From positions 62,001-126,000 of the forward strand of contig NZ_JQJY01000003.1 in the NCBI RefSeq assembly GCF_000745775.1: a stretch of 64,000 nt of DNA. Direction: 5' to 3'. A model generated the notes under the pieces. The model saw only the letters and a program-made list of their open reading frames with translations. It was not told where the DNA came from and made no database searches. Below, piece after piece: positions 37,423 through 45,099 of this stretch; positions within the stretch are counted from its first letter, which is position 1; each line of letters starts with the position of its first letter. Position numbers and translations under genes: made by a program. The DNA is from Flavobacterium sp. ASV13. Lineage in GTDB: Bacteria; Bacteroidota; Bacteroidia; Flavobacteriales; Flavobacteriaceae.

Positions 37423-38220
37423 TTACTTAGCTTCTACAGCAATGATTTGAGTCAAAACATGTGGGAACATGATAAAAGGTGTGTGACTAGACGGAAGAGC
37501 ATATAATCTTTCAATTCCCGCATCTTTAGTCATTTTTTGCTGAAGCGAATAACCTATTGTATGATCATTTAGAGTGTAAACGAATACTTTATTAATTTTT
37601 CCAAATTTAGCCTCAGTCAAAGTTACCGGAGTCGCTAAAGGAGCTAATGGTTCTGGTTTTAAATTATTGCTTACATAATCTGCTACTTGTTTTGGAGCAT
37701 CAGCAAGGAAAACATCAGCAATACCTTCTTTTTTTATGCTTGCAATTCCTGCTTTCTCATCTACAATAAGATTTTTTCCAACGTGACTTTCTCCATCAGT
37801 TTGTGCAAGAGACAATAAGCTTTCTCCATTTTTTGGTACGTAAGCCGCAATGTAAACTACCTTTTTTATCTGAGGCGCAATGTCTTCTGCAACCTGACTC
37901 GCTACAATTCCGCCAAAACTATGCGCAACAAGCACTACATTTTGTTTGTTTCCAATTGCTTTTTTAACATCTTCAACATAAAGTTTTAAGCTGATAGTTG
38001 AAATTGCTGTATTATCGCTTCCATGTCCCGGAAGATTAATAGAAATAACCGAGTTCCCACCAGCAGTTAAATCTTCTGCAACATGCTGCCAATCATTTGA
38101 TGATGACCATGCACCATGGATTATTACAATTGTGTTTTCGTTTTTAGCTTTATTCGTTTGTGAGAAAACTGTAATAGTTGTAAGGAATAGCACTGCTATT
38201 AATAAAATTGAATTTTTCAT
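37423..38220 (-). CDS. exported alpha/beta hydrolase (paralogue 3)
   Basis: The 265-aa product carries a signal peptide (TTITVFSQ) and should be periplasmic or secreted. The fold motifs are IIHGAWSSSNDW (oxyanion), AHSFGGIVASQ (nucleophile Ser) and SSHTPFIMFP (His). It is highly similar along its length to the hydrolase at 39100-39870, sharing YVPKNGESLLSLAQTD-type segments. It ends the likely three-gene operon. The family includes esterases of the plant methylesterase/EstC type; the substrate is unknown. Confidence 0.85.
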   Translation of the reverse strand: MKNSILLIAVLFLTTITVFSQTNKAKNENTIVIIHGAWSSSNDWQHVAEDLTAGGNSVISINLPGHGSDNTAISTISLKLYVEDVKKAIGNKQNVVLVAHSFGGIVASQVAEDIAPQIKKVVYIAAYVPKNGESLLSLAQTDGESHVGKNLIVDEKAGIASIKKEGIADVFLADAPKQVADYVSNNLKPEPLAPLATPVTLTEAKFGKINKVFVYTLNDHTIGYSLQQKMTKDAGIERLYALPSSHTPFIMFPHVLTQIIAVEAK

Positions 38221-38246
38221 GATATATATTTGTTATTTGTTGCTAA

Positions 38247-39062
38247 TTAGTTTGTTGCTATTTTTGTTAATATTGATGATAAATCATCCGGTTTAGAAAG
38301 AAATGGGCTATGTCCTGTATTTATTTCGTACACCGATTCAACTTTTCCTGCTGAAATCATTTTGTTTTGTAAATACGGTGACACAACACGATCCTGTAAA
38401 GTTTTGATGTAGGCTTTTTTAACTGATCCGAAATTTTTGTCGGTCAGTTTTACAGAATTGATAAATGGAGTTAAAGGTTCTGTTCTATAGTTTTTTAATA
38501 CAAGAGTCTGAATTTCTGGAGTCCCATCAGGAATAAACAAGTTCACGATTTGATCCTGCTTTACATCGACAGTACCACCATCATAATTGAAAATTAGGTT
38601 ACCTGTGACACCAAGCTGAGAATCAGGATCCATGTGTGCCAACTCATCTAATGTTTGACCTGAAACCGGTAGATAGGCAGCAACGTAAACCAGTTTTTCA
38701 ATTTTAGCAGGCACAACTTCTGCAACCGAAGAAATTATCATACCGCCCAAACTATGGCCTACTAAAATGACTTTCCCGTCTATTGTTGAAAGTGCATCTA
38801 TTACCTTTTGTTTATAAGCATCCAATGTTATTTTTTCCGGAGAAGTCTGATCGCCGCCATGTCCCGGTAATTCGACAATAATTACTTTATTGCCTTCTTT
38901 TTCAAGATTAGTTTTAACTGACTGCCATACATATGGAGCTTGCCATGCACCATGAACGAGTACATAATTTTTAGTTTCAGGCTGTGCATCATCATTTGAA
39001 CAAGATGATAAAATCAGGGCGCAAGCTGCTATGACAAATTGAATCAATTTGAATTTTTTCAT
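38247..39062 (-). CDS. lipoprotein alpha/beta hydrolase (paralogue 2)
   Basis: The 271-aa protein has a lipoprotein signal (CALILSSCSNDD; lipidation at the second Cys), so it is membrane-anchored. Motifs are LVHGAWQAPYVW, VGHSLGGMIISS and NTGHSPFLSKP. It is the most diverged of the three tandem paralogues, but keeps the same order of conserved blocks, including YVAAYLPVSGQTLDELA. It lies 26 bp upstream of paralogue 3 and 37 bp downstream of paralogue 1. Confidence 0.85.
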   Translation of the reverse strand: MKKFKLIQFVIAACALILSSCSNDDAQPETKNYVLVHGAWQAPYVWQSVKTNLEKEGNKVIIVELPGHGGDQTSPEKITLDAYKQKVIDALSTIDGKVILVGHSLGGMIISSVAEVVPAKIEKLVYVAAYLPVSGQTLDELAHMDPDSQLGVTGNLIFNYDGGTVDVKQDQIVNLFIPDGTPEIQTLVLKNYRTEPLTPFINSVKLTDKNFGSVKKAYIKTLQDRVVSPYLQNKMISAGKVESVYEINTGHSPFLSKPDDLSSILTKIATN

Positions 39063-39099
39063 GATTGTAATTTTAAAATGTTATTTGTGAAATATGTTT

Positions 39100-39870
39100 T
39101 TACTTAGCCTCTAAAGCTATAATTGAAGAAAGTATTTGAGGAAATACTATAAATGGAGTATGGCTTGAAGGAAGCGAGTAAGTTTTTGAGATTCCAGCAT
39201 TTTCAACCATTTTTTGCTGAAGTGAATATCCAATCGTATGGTCATTTTGACTGTGAACATATACTTTAACGACTTTACCAAAATTCGCATGCGTTAATGT
39301 GACAGGAGTAGATAGTGGAGCCAGAGGTTCAGGTCTAAGATTATTGGTTACATATTCCGCTACCGGTTTTGGCGCATCAGCTAAAAAAACGTCTGCAATT
39401 GCGTCTTTAGTTATTGTAGCAACTCCTGCTTGCTCATCTACAATAAGATTATGGCCTACATGGCTTTCAGAATCAGTTTGTGCAAGTGACAATAAACTTT
39501 CTCCATTTTTAGGAACAAAAGCAGCAATGTAAATTAGTTTTTTGATCTGCGGAGCAATAAGTTCTGCTACTTCACTTACCACTATTCCGCCAAAACTGTG
39601 GCCTACAAGAGTAACGTCTGTTGCGCTACCAATAGCTTTTAAAACTTCATAAACATAAAGTTGCAAACTAATCTTCGAAATAGGTGTTTCATCAGTTCCG
39701 TGACCTGGAAGATTTACAATAATTAGATTGTTTTCTGGAGAGTTAAGATAACCCGCAACATGATGCCAGTCATTAGCAGATGACCATGCTCCATGAACAA
39801 TTACAATTGTCTTTTTACTGTTTGATAATGAATTTAATTCGTTCTGTGTGTTTGTTTTTTCGATTTCCAT
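39100..39870 (-). CDS. cytoplasmic alpha/beta hydrolase (paralogue 1)
   Basis: The start at 39870 (MEIEKTNTQN) is preferred; an in-frame upstream ATG at 39924 would overlap the promoter. The product of about 256 aa has no signal peptide. Motifs are IVHGAWSSANDW, VGHSFGGIVVSE and SSHTPFIVFP. Blocks such as DVFLADAPKPVAEYV are nearly identical in the exported paralogue at 37423-38220, showing recent duplication. It is the first gene of the operon and is preceded by a candidate Crp/Fnr-type operator. Confidence 0.87.
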   Translation of the reverse strand: MEIEKTNTQNELNSLSNSKKTIVIVHGAWSSANDWHHVAGYLNSPENNLIIVNLPGHGTDETPISKISLQLYVYEVLKAIGSATDVTLVGHSFGGIVVSEVAELIAPQIKKLIYIAAFVPKNGESLLSLAQTDSESHVGHNLIVDEQAGVATITKDAIADVFLADAPKPVAEYVTNNLRPEPLAPLSTPVTLTHANFGKVVKVYVHSQNDHTIGYSLQQKMVENAGISKTYSLPSSHTPFIVFPQILSSIIALEAK

Positions 39871-39894
39871 AATATTTGTTTGTTTAATACTATG

Positions 39895-39902
39895 CAAAGA
39901 AA
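39895..39902 (-). promoter_or_regulatory. weak -7 box of the hydrolase operon
   Basis: The minus strand reads TTTCTTTG, one mismatch from TAnnTTTG, 24 bp upstream of the chosen ATG. Confidence 0.4.
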
Positions 39903-39922
39903 GAGCGAATAAAACCTGTGGC

Positions 39923-39940
39923 ACTTGTCTTGTGACAAGT
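39923..39940 (-). promoter_or_regulatory. candidate Crp/Fnr-type operator
   Basis: This is a perfect 7-4-7 palindrome, acttgtc-N4-gacaagt. Its centre is about 42 bp upstream of the start site implied by the -7 box at 39895-39902, matching the position of class II Crp/Fnr activators. The link to the nearby Crp/Fnr gene is inference. Confidence 0.5.
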
Positions 39941-39998
39941 AATGAAATTATGTCTGTTTTTTTGTTTTAGTATAAAAAACAATAATTATTGTCACCAT

Positions 39999-40036
39999 AA
40001 AAAAAGCCTGTAAAACTATGCTTTACAGGCTTTTTT
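39999..40036. terminator. terminator after the tRNA remnant
   Basis: A perfect 15-bp stem (aaaaaagcctgtaaa and its complement) with a 7-nt loop has T-runs on both strands. It ends transcription from the tRNA side, and also any plus-strand reading. Confidence 0.8.
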
Positions 40037-40050
40037 AATATTTATTATTG

Positions 40051-40115
40051 TGACCCCGGAGGGGGTCGAACCTTTGACCTCAGGATTGAAAACCAGGAAA
40101 CCCAATATAGCACAA
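40051..40115 (-). pseudogene. decayed tRNA, 3' half recognisable
   Basis: The minus strand ends aaggttcgaccccctccggggtca. This has the layout of a T-arm plus acceptor 3' strand ending in a discriminator A. The anticodon-arm region reads ggttttcaatcc, but its stem does not pair, the T stem has mismatches, and no D-arm or matching 5' acceptor strand is found. If aligned as a tRNA, the anticodon would be TTC, but this is not reliable. It lies between two terminators behind the functional tRNA operon. Confidence 0.45.
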
Positions 40116-40116
40116 A

Positions 40117-40148
40117 ACAAAAAAGCCACTCGATTGAGTGGCTTTTGT
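40117..40148 (-). terminator. terminator of the tRNA operon
   Basis: An 11-bp stem (aaaagccactc/gagtggctttt) with a 4-nt loop is followed by a T-rich stretch on the minus strand, just past tRNA-Arg. Confidence 0.8.
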
Positions 40149-40150
40149 TG

Positions 40151-40224
40151 TGATCCCAGAAGGATTCGAACCTTCGACCTACGCATTAGAAGTGCGTTGC
40201 TCTATCCAGCTGAGCTATGGAACC
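40151..40224 (-). tRNA. tRNA-Arg (TCT)
   Basis: A 74-nt cloverleaf on the minus strand. The acceptor strands GGTTCCA and TGGGATC pair with G-T wobbles, the D-arm reads AGCTCAGCTGGATAGAGC, the anticodon loop is CTTCTAA and the T-arm is GAAGGTTCGAATCCTTC. CCA is not encoded. Confidence 0.95.
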
Positions 40225-40258
40225 ATTTGTTTTAAAACTTTATCGCTTAAAGTTTTTG

Positions 40259-40333
40259 TCGGGGTGGCAGGATTCGAACCTGCGGCCTCCTGCTCCCAAA
40301 GCAGGCGCGATAACCGGGCTACGCTACACCCCG
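40259..40333 (-). tRNA. tRNA-Pro (TGG)
   Basis: A 75-nt cloverleaf on the minus strand. Acceptor CGGGGTG pairs with CACCCCG, the anticodon stem is CCTGC/GCAGG with loop TTTGGGA, and the T-arm is GCAGGTTCGAATCCTGC. It lies 34 bp upstream of tRNA-Arg in the same transcript. Confidence 0.95.
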
Positions 40334-40347
40334 AAGGCAAAATTAAG

Positions 40348-40431
40348 CGGAGAGACAGGGACTCGAACCCTGGCGACGGTTACCCGTCGACAGATTAGCA
40401 ATCTGCTCCATTACCGCTCTGGCACCTCTCC
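40348..40431 (-). tRNA. tRNA-Ser (GCT)
   Basis: An 84-nt class II tRNA on the minus strand. Acceptor GGAGAGG pairs with TCTCTCC, the anticodon loop is TTGCTAA, and a long variable arm (tcgacgggtaaccgtcg) precedes the T-arm. It is the first tRNA of the operon. Confidence 0.95.
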
Positions 40432-40463
40432 AAGCTCAAGAAACGTGTTCTGTTTTGCGGTTG

Positions 40464-40494
40464 CAAATGTAAGACAACATTCCATATCTCACAA
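40464..40494 (-). promoter_or_regulatory. promoter of the tRNA operon
   Basis: On the minus strand a -33 TTG (40492-40494) and -7 box TACATTTG (40464-40471) are 20 bp apart. The box is 32 bp before tRNA-Ser. Confidence 0.65.
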
Positions 40495-40614
40495 CTATTT
40501 TTGCGCTTTTTTTAAAGTTTTTTTCATCTTTTTTCTAAAACACTTCACAATCAAACGAATAGAATTAACAAAAATTTCATCTTAAATTTAAAATCACCCT
40601 ATTTCATACAAAAT

Positions 40615-40644
40615 TTGAATTTATTCAAATAAAGAGTAAATTTG
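40615..40644 (+). promoter_or_regulatory. promoter of the thiolase gene
   Basis: A -33 TTG (40615-40617) and -7 box TAAATTTG (40637-40644) are 19 bp apart. The box is 24 bp before the ATG. Confidence 0.65.
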
Positions 40645-40668
40645 CTAGATAACTAATATTAACAGAAA

Positions 40669-41847
40669 ATGAACAAAAGAGTTGTTATCGTTTCTGCCGT
40701 TAGAACACCTATCGGAAGTTTCATGGGAGGGTTATCTACCGTACCCGCACCAAAATTGGGCGCTGCCGCTATAAAGGGAGCCCTTCAAAAAATTAACCTA
40801 GACCCAAAATTAGTTGATGAAGTTTTTATGGGTAATGTAATTCAGGCAGGTGTTGGACAAGCTCCAGCGCGCCAGGCGGCACTTTTTGCCGGTTTGTCTG
40901 AAGAAGTTGCTGCAACAACAGTAAACAAAGTTTGTGCTTCAGGAATGAAAGCTGTAATGTTCGCTGCGCAATCAATTGCTTGCGGAGACGCTGAAATTGT
41001 AGTGGCTGGTGGAATGGAAAGTATGAGCTTGATTCCTCACTATGTACAAATGCGTGCCGGAAATAAATTTGGCCCAGCAACTATGCTTGACGGAATGCAA
41101 AAAGATGGTTTGACAGATGCTTACGATAACAACGCAATGGGAGTTTGCGCTGATTTATGTGCAACTGAATACAACATTAGCCGTGAAGAACAAGATGCTT
41201 TCGCAATTCAATCTTATGAAAGAAGTGCTAAAGCCTGGGATGCTGGAAAATTCGACAATGAAGTTGTTCCTGTTGAAGTTCCACAAAGACGTGGCGAACC
41301 CATTATATTTTCAAAAGACGAAGAATATACTAACGTTAAATTAGACAAAATTCCATCTTTAGCTCCAGTTTTCACAAAAGACGGAACTGTTACCGCTGCC
41401 AATGCTTCAACAATTAATGACGGAGCCGCTGCTTTGGTTTTAATGTCTGAAGAAAAAGCAAATGCATTAGGATTAAAACCTTTGGCTTACATAAAAGGTT
41501 ATGCTGATGCTGCGCAAGAACCAAAATGGTTTACAACAAGTCCGGCGAAAGCATTACCAAAAGCGTTAGACAAAGCAGGAATTTCAATTTCAGATGTTGA
41601 TTATTTCGAATTTAACGAAGCTTTCTCTGTAGTTGGTTTAGCCAACTCTAAAATCTTAAATCTTGACAATGATAAAGTAAACGTAAATGGTGGAGCTGTT
41701 TCATTAGGACATCCTCTTGGAGCTTCAGGCGCCAGAATTATCGTAACTTTAATCAATGTTTTAGAACAAAACAATGCAAAAACCGGAGCTGCTGCAATTT
41801 GTAATGGTGGTGGTGGTGCATCTGCAATTGTTATCGAAAGAGCTTAA
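40669..41847 (+). CDS. acetyl-CoA C-acetyltransferase (thiolase)
   Basis: This is a biosynthetic-type thiolase that condenses or cleaves acetyl-CoA/acetoacetyl-CoA. The 392-aa protein has nucleophile Cys89 in NKVCASGMKAV. The second catalytic Cys is in AAICNGGGGASAIVI, and the His residues are in FNEAFSV-GLANS and GHPLGASGARI. The residue set NEAF-HPLG-NGGG is complete. It is monocistronic, with a clear promoter before it and a terminator after it. Whether it serves fatty-acid degradation, ketogenesis or isoprenoid supply cannot be told here. Confidence 0.94.
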   Translation: MNKRVVIVSAVRTPIGSFMGGLSTVPAPKLGAAAIKGALQKINLDPKLVDEVFMGNVIQAGVGQAPARQAALFAGLSEEVAATTVNKVCASGMKAVMFAAQSIACGDAEIVVAGGMESMSLIPHYVQMRAGNKFGPATMLDGMQKDGLTDAYDNNAMGVCADLCATEYNISREEQDAFAIQSYERSAKAWDAGKFDNEVVPVEVPQRRGEPIIFSKDEEYTNVKLDKIPSLAPVFTKDGTVTAANASTINDGAAALVLMSEEKANALGLKPLAYIKGYADAAQEPKWFTTSPAKALPKALDKAGISISDVDYFEFNEAFSVVGLANSKILNLDNDKVNVNGGAVSLGHPLGASGARIIVTLINVLEQNNAKTGAAAICNGGGGASAIVIERA

Positions 41848-41860
41848 AATAATATCATAC

Positions 41861-41897
41861 AAAATTAGGAGCTATAAACTTTATGGCTCCTAATTTT
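41861..41897 (+). terminator. intrinsic terminator after the thiolase gene
   Basis: A perfect 12-bp stem (aaaattaggagc/gctcctaatttt) runs into an A/T tail 13 bp past the stop. Confidence 0.75.
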
Positions 41898-41917
41898 AAA
41901 CTTATAAATTACCCTAA

Positions 41918-42679
41918 ATGTTCGGAATTTGCAATTTAGCTATAGTACCCGTTCGATCTGAACCAAGTGACAGAAGTGAAATCGTTACACAACTTTTGTT
42001 TGGCGAACATATCGAAATTTTAGAACGCCAAAATCAATGGGCTAAAATTAAAATTCAATTTGACGACTATATTGGCTGGGTCGATTCTAAGCAATATCAG
42101 GTAATTTCTGAAGCCAATTTTAACCAATTAAGCAAAGAAGCTATAATTTTAAATGCTGACTTAATTGATTACATCACGGCACCAGATAATTTGTTGCTTC
42201 CAATTCCGCTTGGAGCTTCTTTATCATTTTTAAATAATAGCGAAATCAATACTTCAAATTTCGATTTTGAAGGAACCAAAACCAGCGGTATCAAACCAAA
42301 AAGCGCAATTATAAACACTGCCTTTATGTACCTGAATGCGCCTTATTTATGGGGAGGAAAAACACCTTTTGGCATCGATTGTTCCGGTTTTACACAAATG
42401 GTTTATAAATTAAACGGATATAAAATTCACCGTGATGCGTCCCAACAAGCACTTGAAGGAGATCCATTAAGTTTTATTGAAGAAAGTGAAGCGGGAGATT
42501 TAGCCTTTTTTGATAATGACGAAGGAAACATTACCCATGTCGGCATCATAATGGAAAATAATTACATTATTCACGCAAGTGGAAAAGTTCGTATTGACCG
42601 TTTAGACCACACTGGAATTTATAATCCTGAAATAAATAAACACACGCACAAACTTCGTGTGATTAAGAAGATTATATAA
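41918..42679 (+). CDS. C40 (NlpC/P60) endopeptidase with SH3-like domain
   Basis: The protein cleaves peptidoglycan stem peptides. An N-terminal bacterial SH3-like part (residues 1-80; PVRSEPSDRSEIVTQLLFGE) is followed by a linker and an NlpC/P60 domain. Catalytic Cys155 is in FGIDCSGFTQM, and the His is in NITHVGIIM with HASG following. No signal peptide is visible, so it is either cytoplasmic (cell-wall peptide recycling) or exported by another route. The 253-aa length matches YkfC-like family members. Confidence 0.9.
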   Translation: MFGICNLAIVPVRSEPSDRSEIVTQLLFGEHIEILERQNQWAKIKIQFDDYIGWVDSKQYQVISEANFNQLSKEAIILNADLIDYITAPDNLLLPIPLGASLSFLNNSEINTSNFDFEGTKTSGIKPKSAIINTAFMYLNAPYLWGGKTPFGIDCSGFTQMVYKLNGYKIHRDASQQALEGDPLSFIEESEAGDLAFFDNDEGNITHVGIIMENNYIIHASGKVRIDRLDHTGIYNPEINKHTHKLRVIKKII

Positions 42680-42686
42680 TTTTTTG

Positions 42687-42757
42687 GCCACTGATTTCAC
42701 AGATTAATACAGATTAATACAGATTAAAAATCATTTCTAATCCAATAATCTGTGGCA
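42687..42757. repeat. imperfect intergenic inverted repeat with tandem units
   Basis: Between convergent genes, ggccac...acagatta at the left faces taatctgtggc at the right. A 10-bp unit, agattaatac, is repeated about 2.7 times at 42699-42727. It may end both transcripts. Confidence 0.55.
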
Positions 42758-42775
42758 AAAAAATCGCCTAATTAT

Positions 42776-43621
42776 TTATGCACTAACACGAATCGTCTTT
42801 CTAAACTCAGAAGGGCTATTTCCCTTTTGCTTCTTAAAGAACTTATTAAAATGGCTTTCATCTGTAAAACCAAATTCATAGGCAATTTCATTAATGCGTT
42901 TATCACTAAACTGCAAACGATGTTCAATCAGTTTCGTTTTATAATTGCTGATATATTGCTGCATTGTCTCGTCTGCGTGCTTCTTGAAATAACGTCCTAA
43001 ATACGTATTCGAAATTCCGAAATAATCACTTATAGATTCTGCTTTAATCTTCTCTGGATAATAAATATTCGTTTGAATATATTGCAAAATATCCATTGCT
43101 TTAGCTTCAGTTCCCACATTTACCTGCTCTGGTAAATATTTAGCAATATTTCGTGCAACAATAATAATCAGTGTATTTACCAATTGCTGAATCAATTCCT
43201 GATTGTAGACATCTTTATCCTGATGCTCACGACAAATCGCTTCCACCATCACTTTCACCAAACATTTATCGGCATCGTTTTTTAAAATACAGCCTGGCTG
43301 ATGATTCGCATTCTGCAAAATATATTCTAAACGTTGAATATTCTCATTCTGTAAACTGGAATTCTTCAAATAAATATCATTAAACCTTAAAAAGAAAAAC
43401 TTCGTTTTGGTCTCAATCGTAAAATTGTGACAATCCTCCGGAGTTAATAAAAACATGTGTCCGGCATCATATTCAAAAATATTTTTATTGATGCATTGCG
43501 TTCCTGTTCCATTTAAAATATAAACCAATTCAAAGAAATTATGACGATCTCCAACATCCGGATATTCATCTAAAGTTTCAAAAGAAACGGTAAACGGTTC
43601 GTATAAATTTTCTTTTTTCAT
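42776..43621 (-). CDS. AraC family transcriptional regulator
   Basis: A cupin-like AraC_binding domain at the N-terminus (RHNFFELVYILNGTGTQCINK) is followed by two helix-turn-helix motifs: SISDYFGISNTYLGRYFKKH and INEIAYEFGFTDESHFNKFF, with the family signature near the C-terminus. The start at 43621 (MKKENLYEPF) is chosen over 43666 because a promoter lies just upstream. It is divergent from the aldo/keto reductase, and probably controls that gene. The inducer is unknown. Confidence 0.9.
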   Translation of the reverse strand: MKKENLYEPFTVSFETLDEYPDVGDRHNFFELVYILNGTGTQCINKNIFEYDAGHMFLLTPEDCHNFTIETKTKFFFLRFNDIYLKNSSLQNENIQRLEYILQNANHQPGCILKNDADKCLVKVMVEAICREHQDKDVYNQELIQQLVNTLIIIVARNIAKYLPEQVNVGTEAKAMDILQYIQTNIYYPEKIKAESISDYFGISNTYLGRYFKKHADETMQQYISNYKTKLIEHRLQFSDKRINEIAYEFGFTDESHFNKFFKKQKGNSPSEFRKTIRVSA

Positions 43622-43644
43622 GAGTCGTAAATTATTTGAAGTTG

Positions 43645-43676
43645 CAAATTTACATAAAAAAGACAAATATATACAA
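43645..43676 (-). promoter_or_regulatory. promoter of the AraC regulator gene
   Basis: On the minus strand a -33 TTG (43674-43676) and -7 box TAAATTTG (43645-43652) are 21 bp apart. A second TATATTTG lies at 43664-43671. Confidence 0.6.
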
Positions 43677-43698
43677 GTTTACACTCTTAAAAATGGTA

Positions 43699-43706
43699 TA
43701 ATTTTG
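43699..43706 (+). promoter_or_regulatory. -7 box of the aldo/keto reductase gene
   Basis: TAATTTTG matches TAnnTTTG, 34 bp before the ATG and back-to-back with the AraC promoter. Confidence 0.5.
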
Positions 43707-43740
43707 CCAAGTGAAATTTAAGATTTAAAAATACAACATT

Positions 43741-44727
43741 ATGGAATATAGAAAATTAGGCAATTCAGAACTTCAATTATCAACCATAACTTACGGTGCT
43801 TTTGCCATTGGAGGAAATATGTGGGGCGGAAATGAAAAAGCAGACTCAATCGCTTCAGTTCACGCATCAATCGACCACGGCGTTACTACAATTGATACCG
43901 CTCCTTTTTATGGTTTTGGTTTAAGCGAAGAAATGATTGGTGAAGCAATTAAAAGTCAGGATCGTTCAAAAATTCAATTACTTACTAAATTTGGTTTAGT
44001 TTGGGATGGCAGCAACAACGGAAAAGGCGATTTCTTTTTCGATGCCGATGATAACGGAAAAAAACTTCCGATTTACAAATATTCTTCAAAAGCAAACGTA
44101 ATTAAAGAAGTTGAAAAAAGCTTAAAACGCCTTCAAACCGATTATATTGATTTACTGCAAATTCACTGGCCAGATTCCACTACTCCAATTTCTGAAACTA
44201 TGGAAGCCGTTGAAACTTTAATCCAACAAGGAAAAATCAGAGCTTTTGGTGTAAGTAATTATAGCATTCCACAAATTCAAGAGGCACAAAAAACAGTTCA
44301 AATTGCTTCAAATCAAGTTGCATATAGCATGTTGAACCGTAAAATTGAGACCGATTTAATTCCATTTACAGTTGCAGAAAACATCGGAATAATTGCTTAT
44401 AGTCCAATGGAAAGAGGTTTATTAACCGGAAAATATTTTACCGACAGCAAACTAAAAGAAAACGATCACAGAAATGGTTATTTCGGACAATTCGATCTTC
44501 AAAAAGTAAAAACTTTAATCGAAGAATTAAGTTCTTTGGCAAACGCAAAACACATTTCAATTTCGCAATTAGTTCTTCGCTGGACAACATTACAAAAAGG
44601 AATTGCAATAGTTTTAGCCGGCGCAAGAAACGCAGAACAAGCTATTTCAAACGCTAAAACAATGGATTTCGATTTATCTACTTCAGAATTGGAATTTATT
44701 AATCAGGCGATTTCAAAAATAAAATAA
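43741..44727 (+). CDS. aldo/keto reductase
   Basis: This NADPH-dependent TIM-barrel oxidoreductase reduces aldehydes or ketones. The 328-aa protein has the catalytic Asp and Tyr in TIDTAPFYGFGLSEEMIG, Lys in LLTKFGLVW, and His in LQIHWPDSTTP. The C-terminal NADPH-binding segment is IVLAGARNAEQAISNAK. It is divergent from an AraC regulator, and a 372-bp repeat-filled gap separates it from the mdaB-like operon. The substrate is unknown. Confidence 0.92.
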   Translation: MEYRKLGNSELQLSTITYGAFAIGGNMWGGNEKADSIASVHASIDHGVTTIDTAPFYGFGLSEEMIGEAIKSQDRSKIQLLTKFGLVWDGSNNGKGDFFFDADDNGKKLPIYKYSSKANVIKEVEKSLKRLQTDYIDLLQIHWPDSTTPISETMEAVETLIQQGKIRAFGVSNYSIPQIQEAQKTVQIASNQVAYSMLNRKIETDLIPFTVAENIGIIAYSPMERGLLTGKYFTDSKLKENDHRNGYFGQFDLQKVKTLIEELSSLANAKHISISQLVLRWTTLQKGIAIVLAGARNAEQAISNAKTMDFDLSTSELEFINQAISKIK

Positions 44728-44737
44728 TTCTCTTTTT

Positions 44738-44943
44738 AAACACATAGAAACATAGTTTTCATTACGCATAAAAGCGTTTCACCTGCATTACCAAACATAG
44801 TCAGCACAATCTTGTCATTCCGAGGAACGAGGAATCTCCGCGAGAAACTCTACAAAGATTGGCAACTCACTGTGCGGAGTTTCTCGCGGAGATTCCTCGT
44901 TCCTCGGAATGACAAACTATGAGAACTATGTTTCTATGTGTTT
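44738..44943. repeat. nested hairpin, gtcattccgaggaacgagg family copy 2 plus outer repeat
   Basis: An inner perfect 39-bp hairpin (44812-44850 and 44877-44915) shares its arms and loop core (tacaaagattggc) with the copy at 3481-3592. It sits inside an outer 23-bp inverted repeat (44738-44760 and 44921-44943; one mismatch; core acacatagaaacatag). No gene is present from 44728 to 45099. Confidence 0.9.
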
Positions 44944-44978
44944 CAAAAAAATCTCAAAAAATTAAATAATTAGAATTT

Positions 44979-45070
44979 GGGCGTGTTTCGCCGCGGCGAA
45001 CCGGGCTATCCGCTAAATCTTTTTCTTTTTAAAGAAAAAAGAAAAAGGATATCGCTCCTATCCCTCACGC
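44979..45070. repeat. dispersed repeat, ccgctatatctttt family, copy 2
   Basis: The element contains ccgctaaatctttt and aaaaaggatatcgctcctatcc, in the same order as the copy at 3331-3396. It also holds a perfect 14-bp palindrome ttcgccgcggcgaa (44987-45000) and an A/T hairpin. It ends 30 bp before the ATG of the next gene. Confidence 0.65.
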
Positions 45071-45099
45071 ATCCTGAATTCATCAGAACAATAATTAAA

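Noticed and set aside
40050..40585. Three overlapping open frames of 61-122 codons on the plus strand
   Set aside because: They run antisense through the tRNA-Arg, tRNA-Pro and tRNA-Ser genes. Their peptides (repeated GFEPSTYALEV-like words) are the well-known artefact of translating tRNA complements.
42699..42727. Short regular repeats as a possible CRISPR remnant
   Set aside because: The units are 10 bp and contiguous without spacers, and no cas genes occur in the window.
44977..45099. A 41-residue N-terminal extension of the MdaB-like protein
   Set aside because: The extension translates the repeat at 44979-45070. The family start is at 45100.
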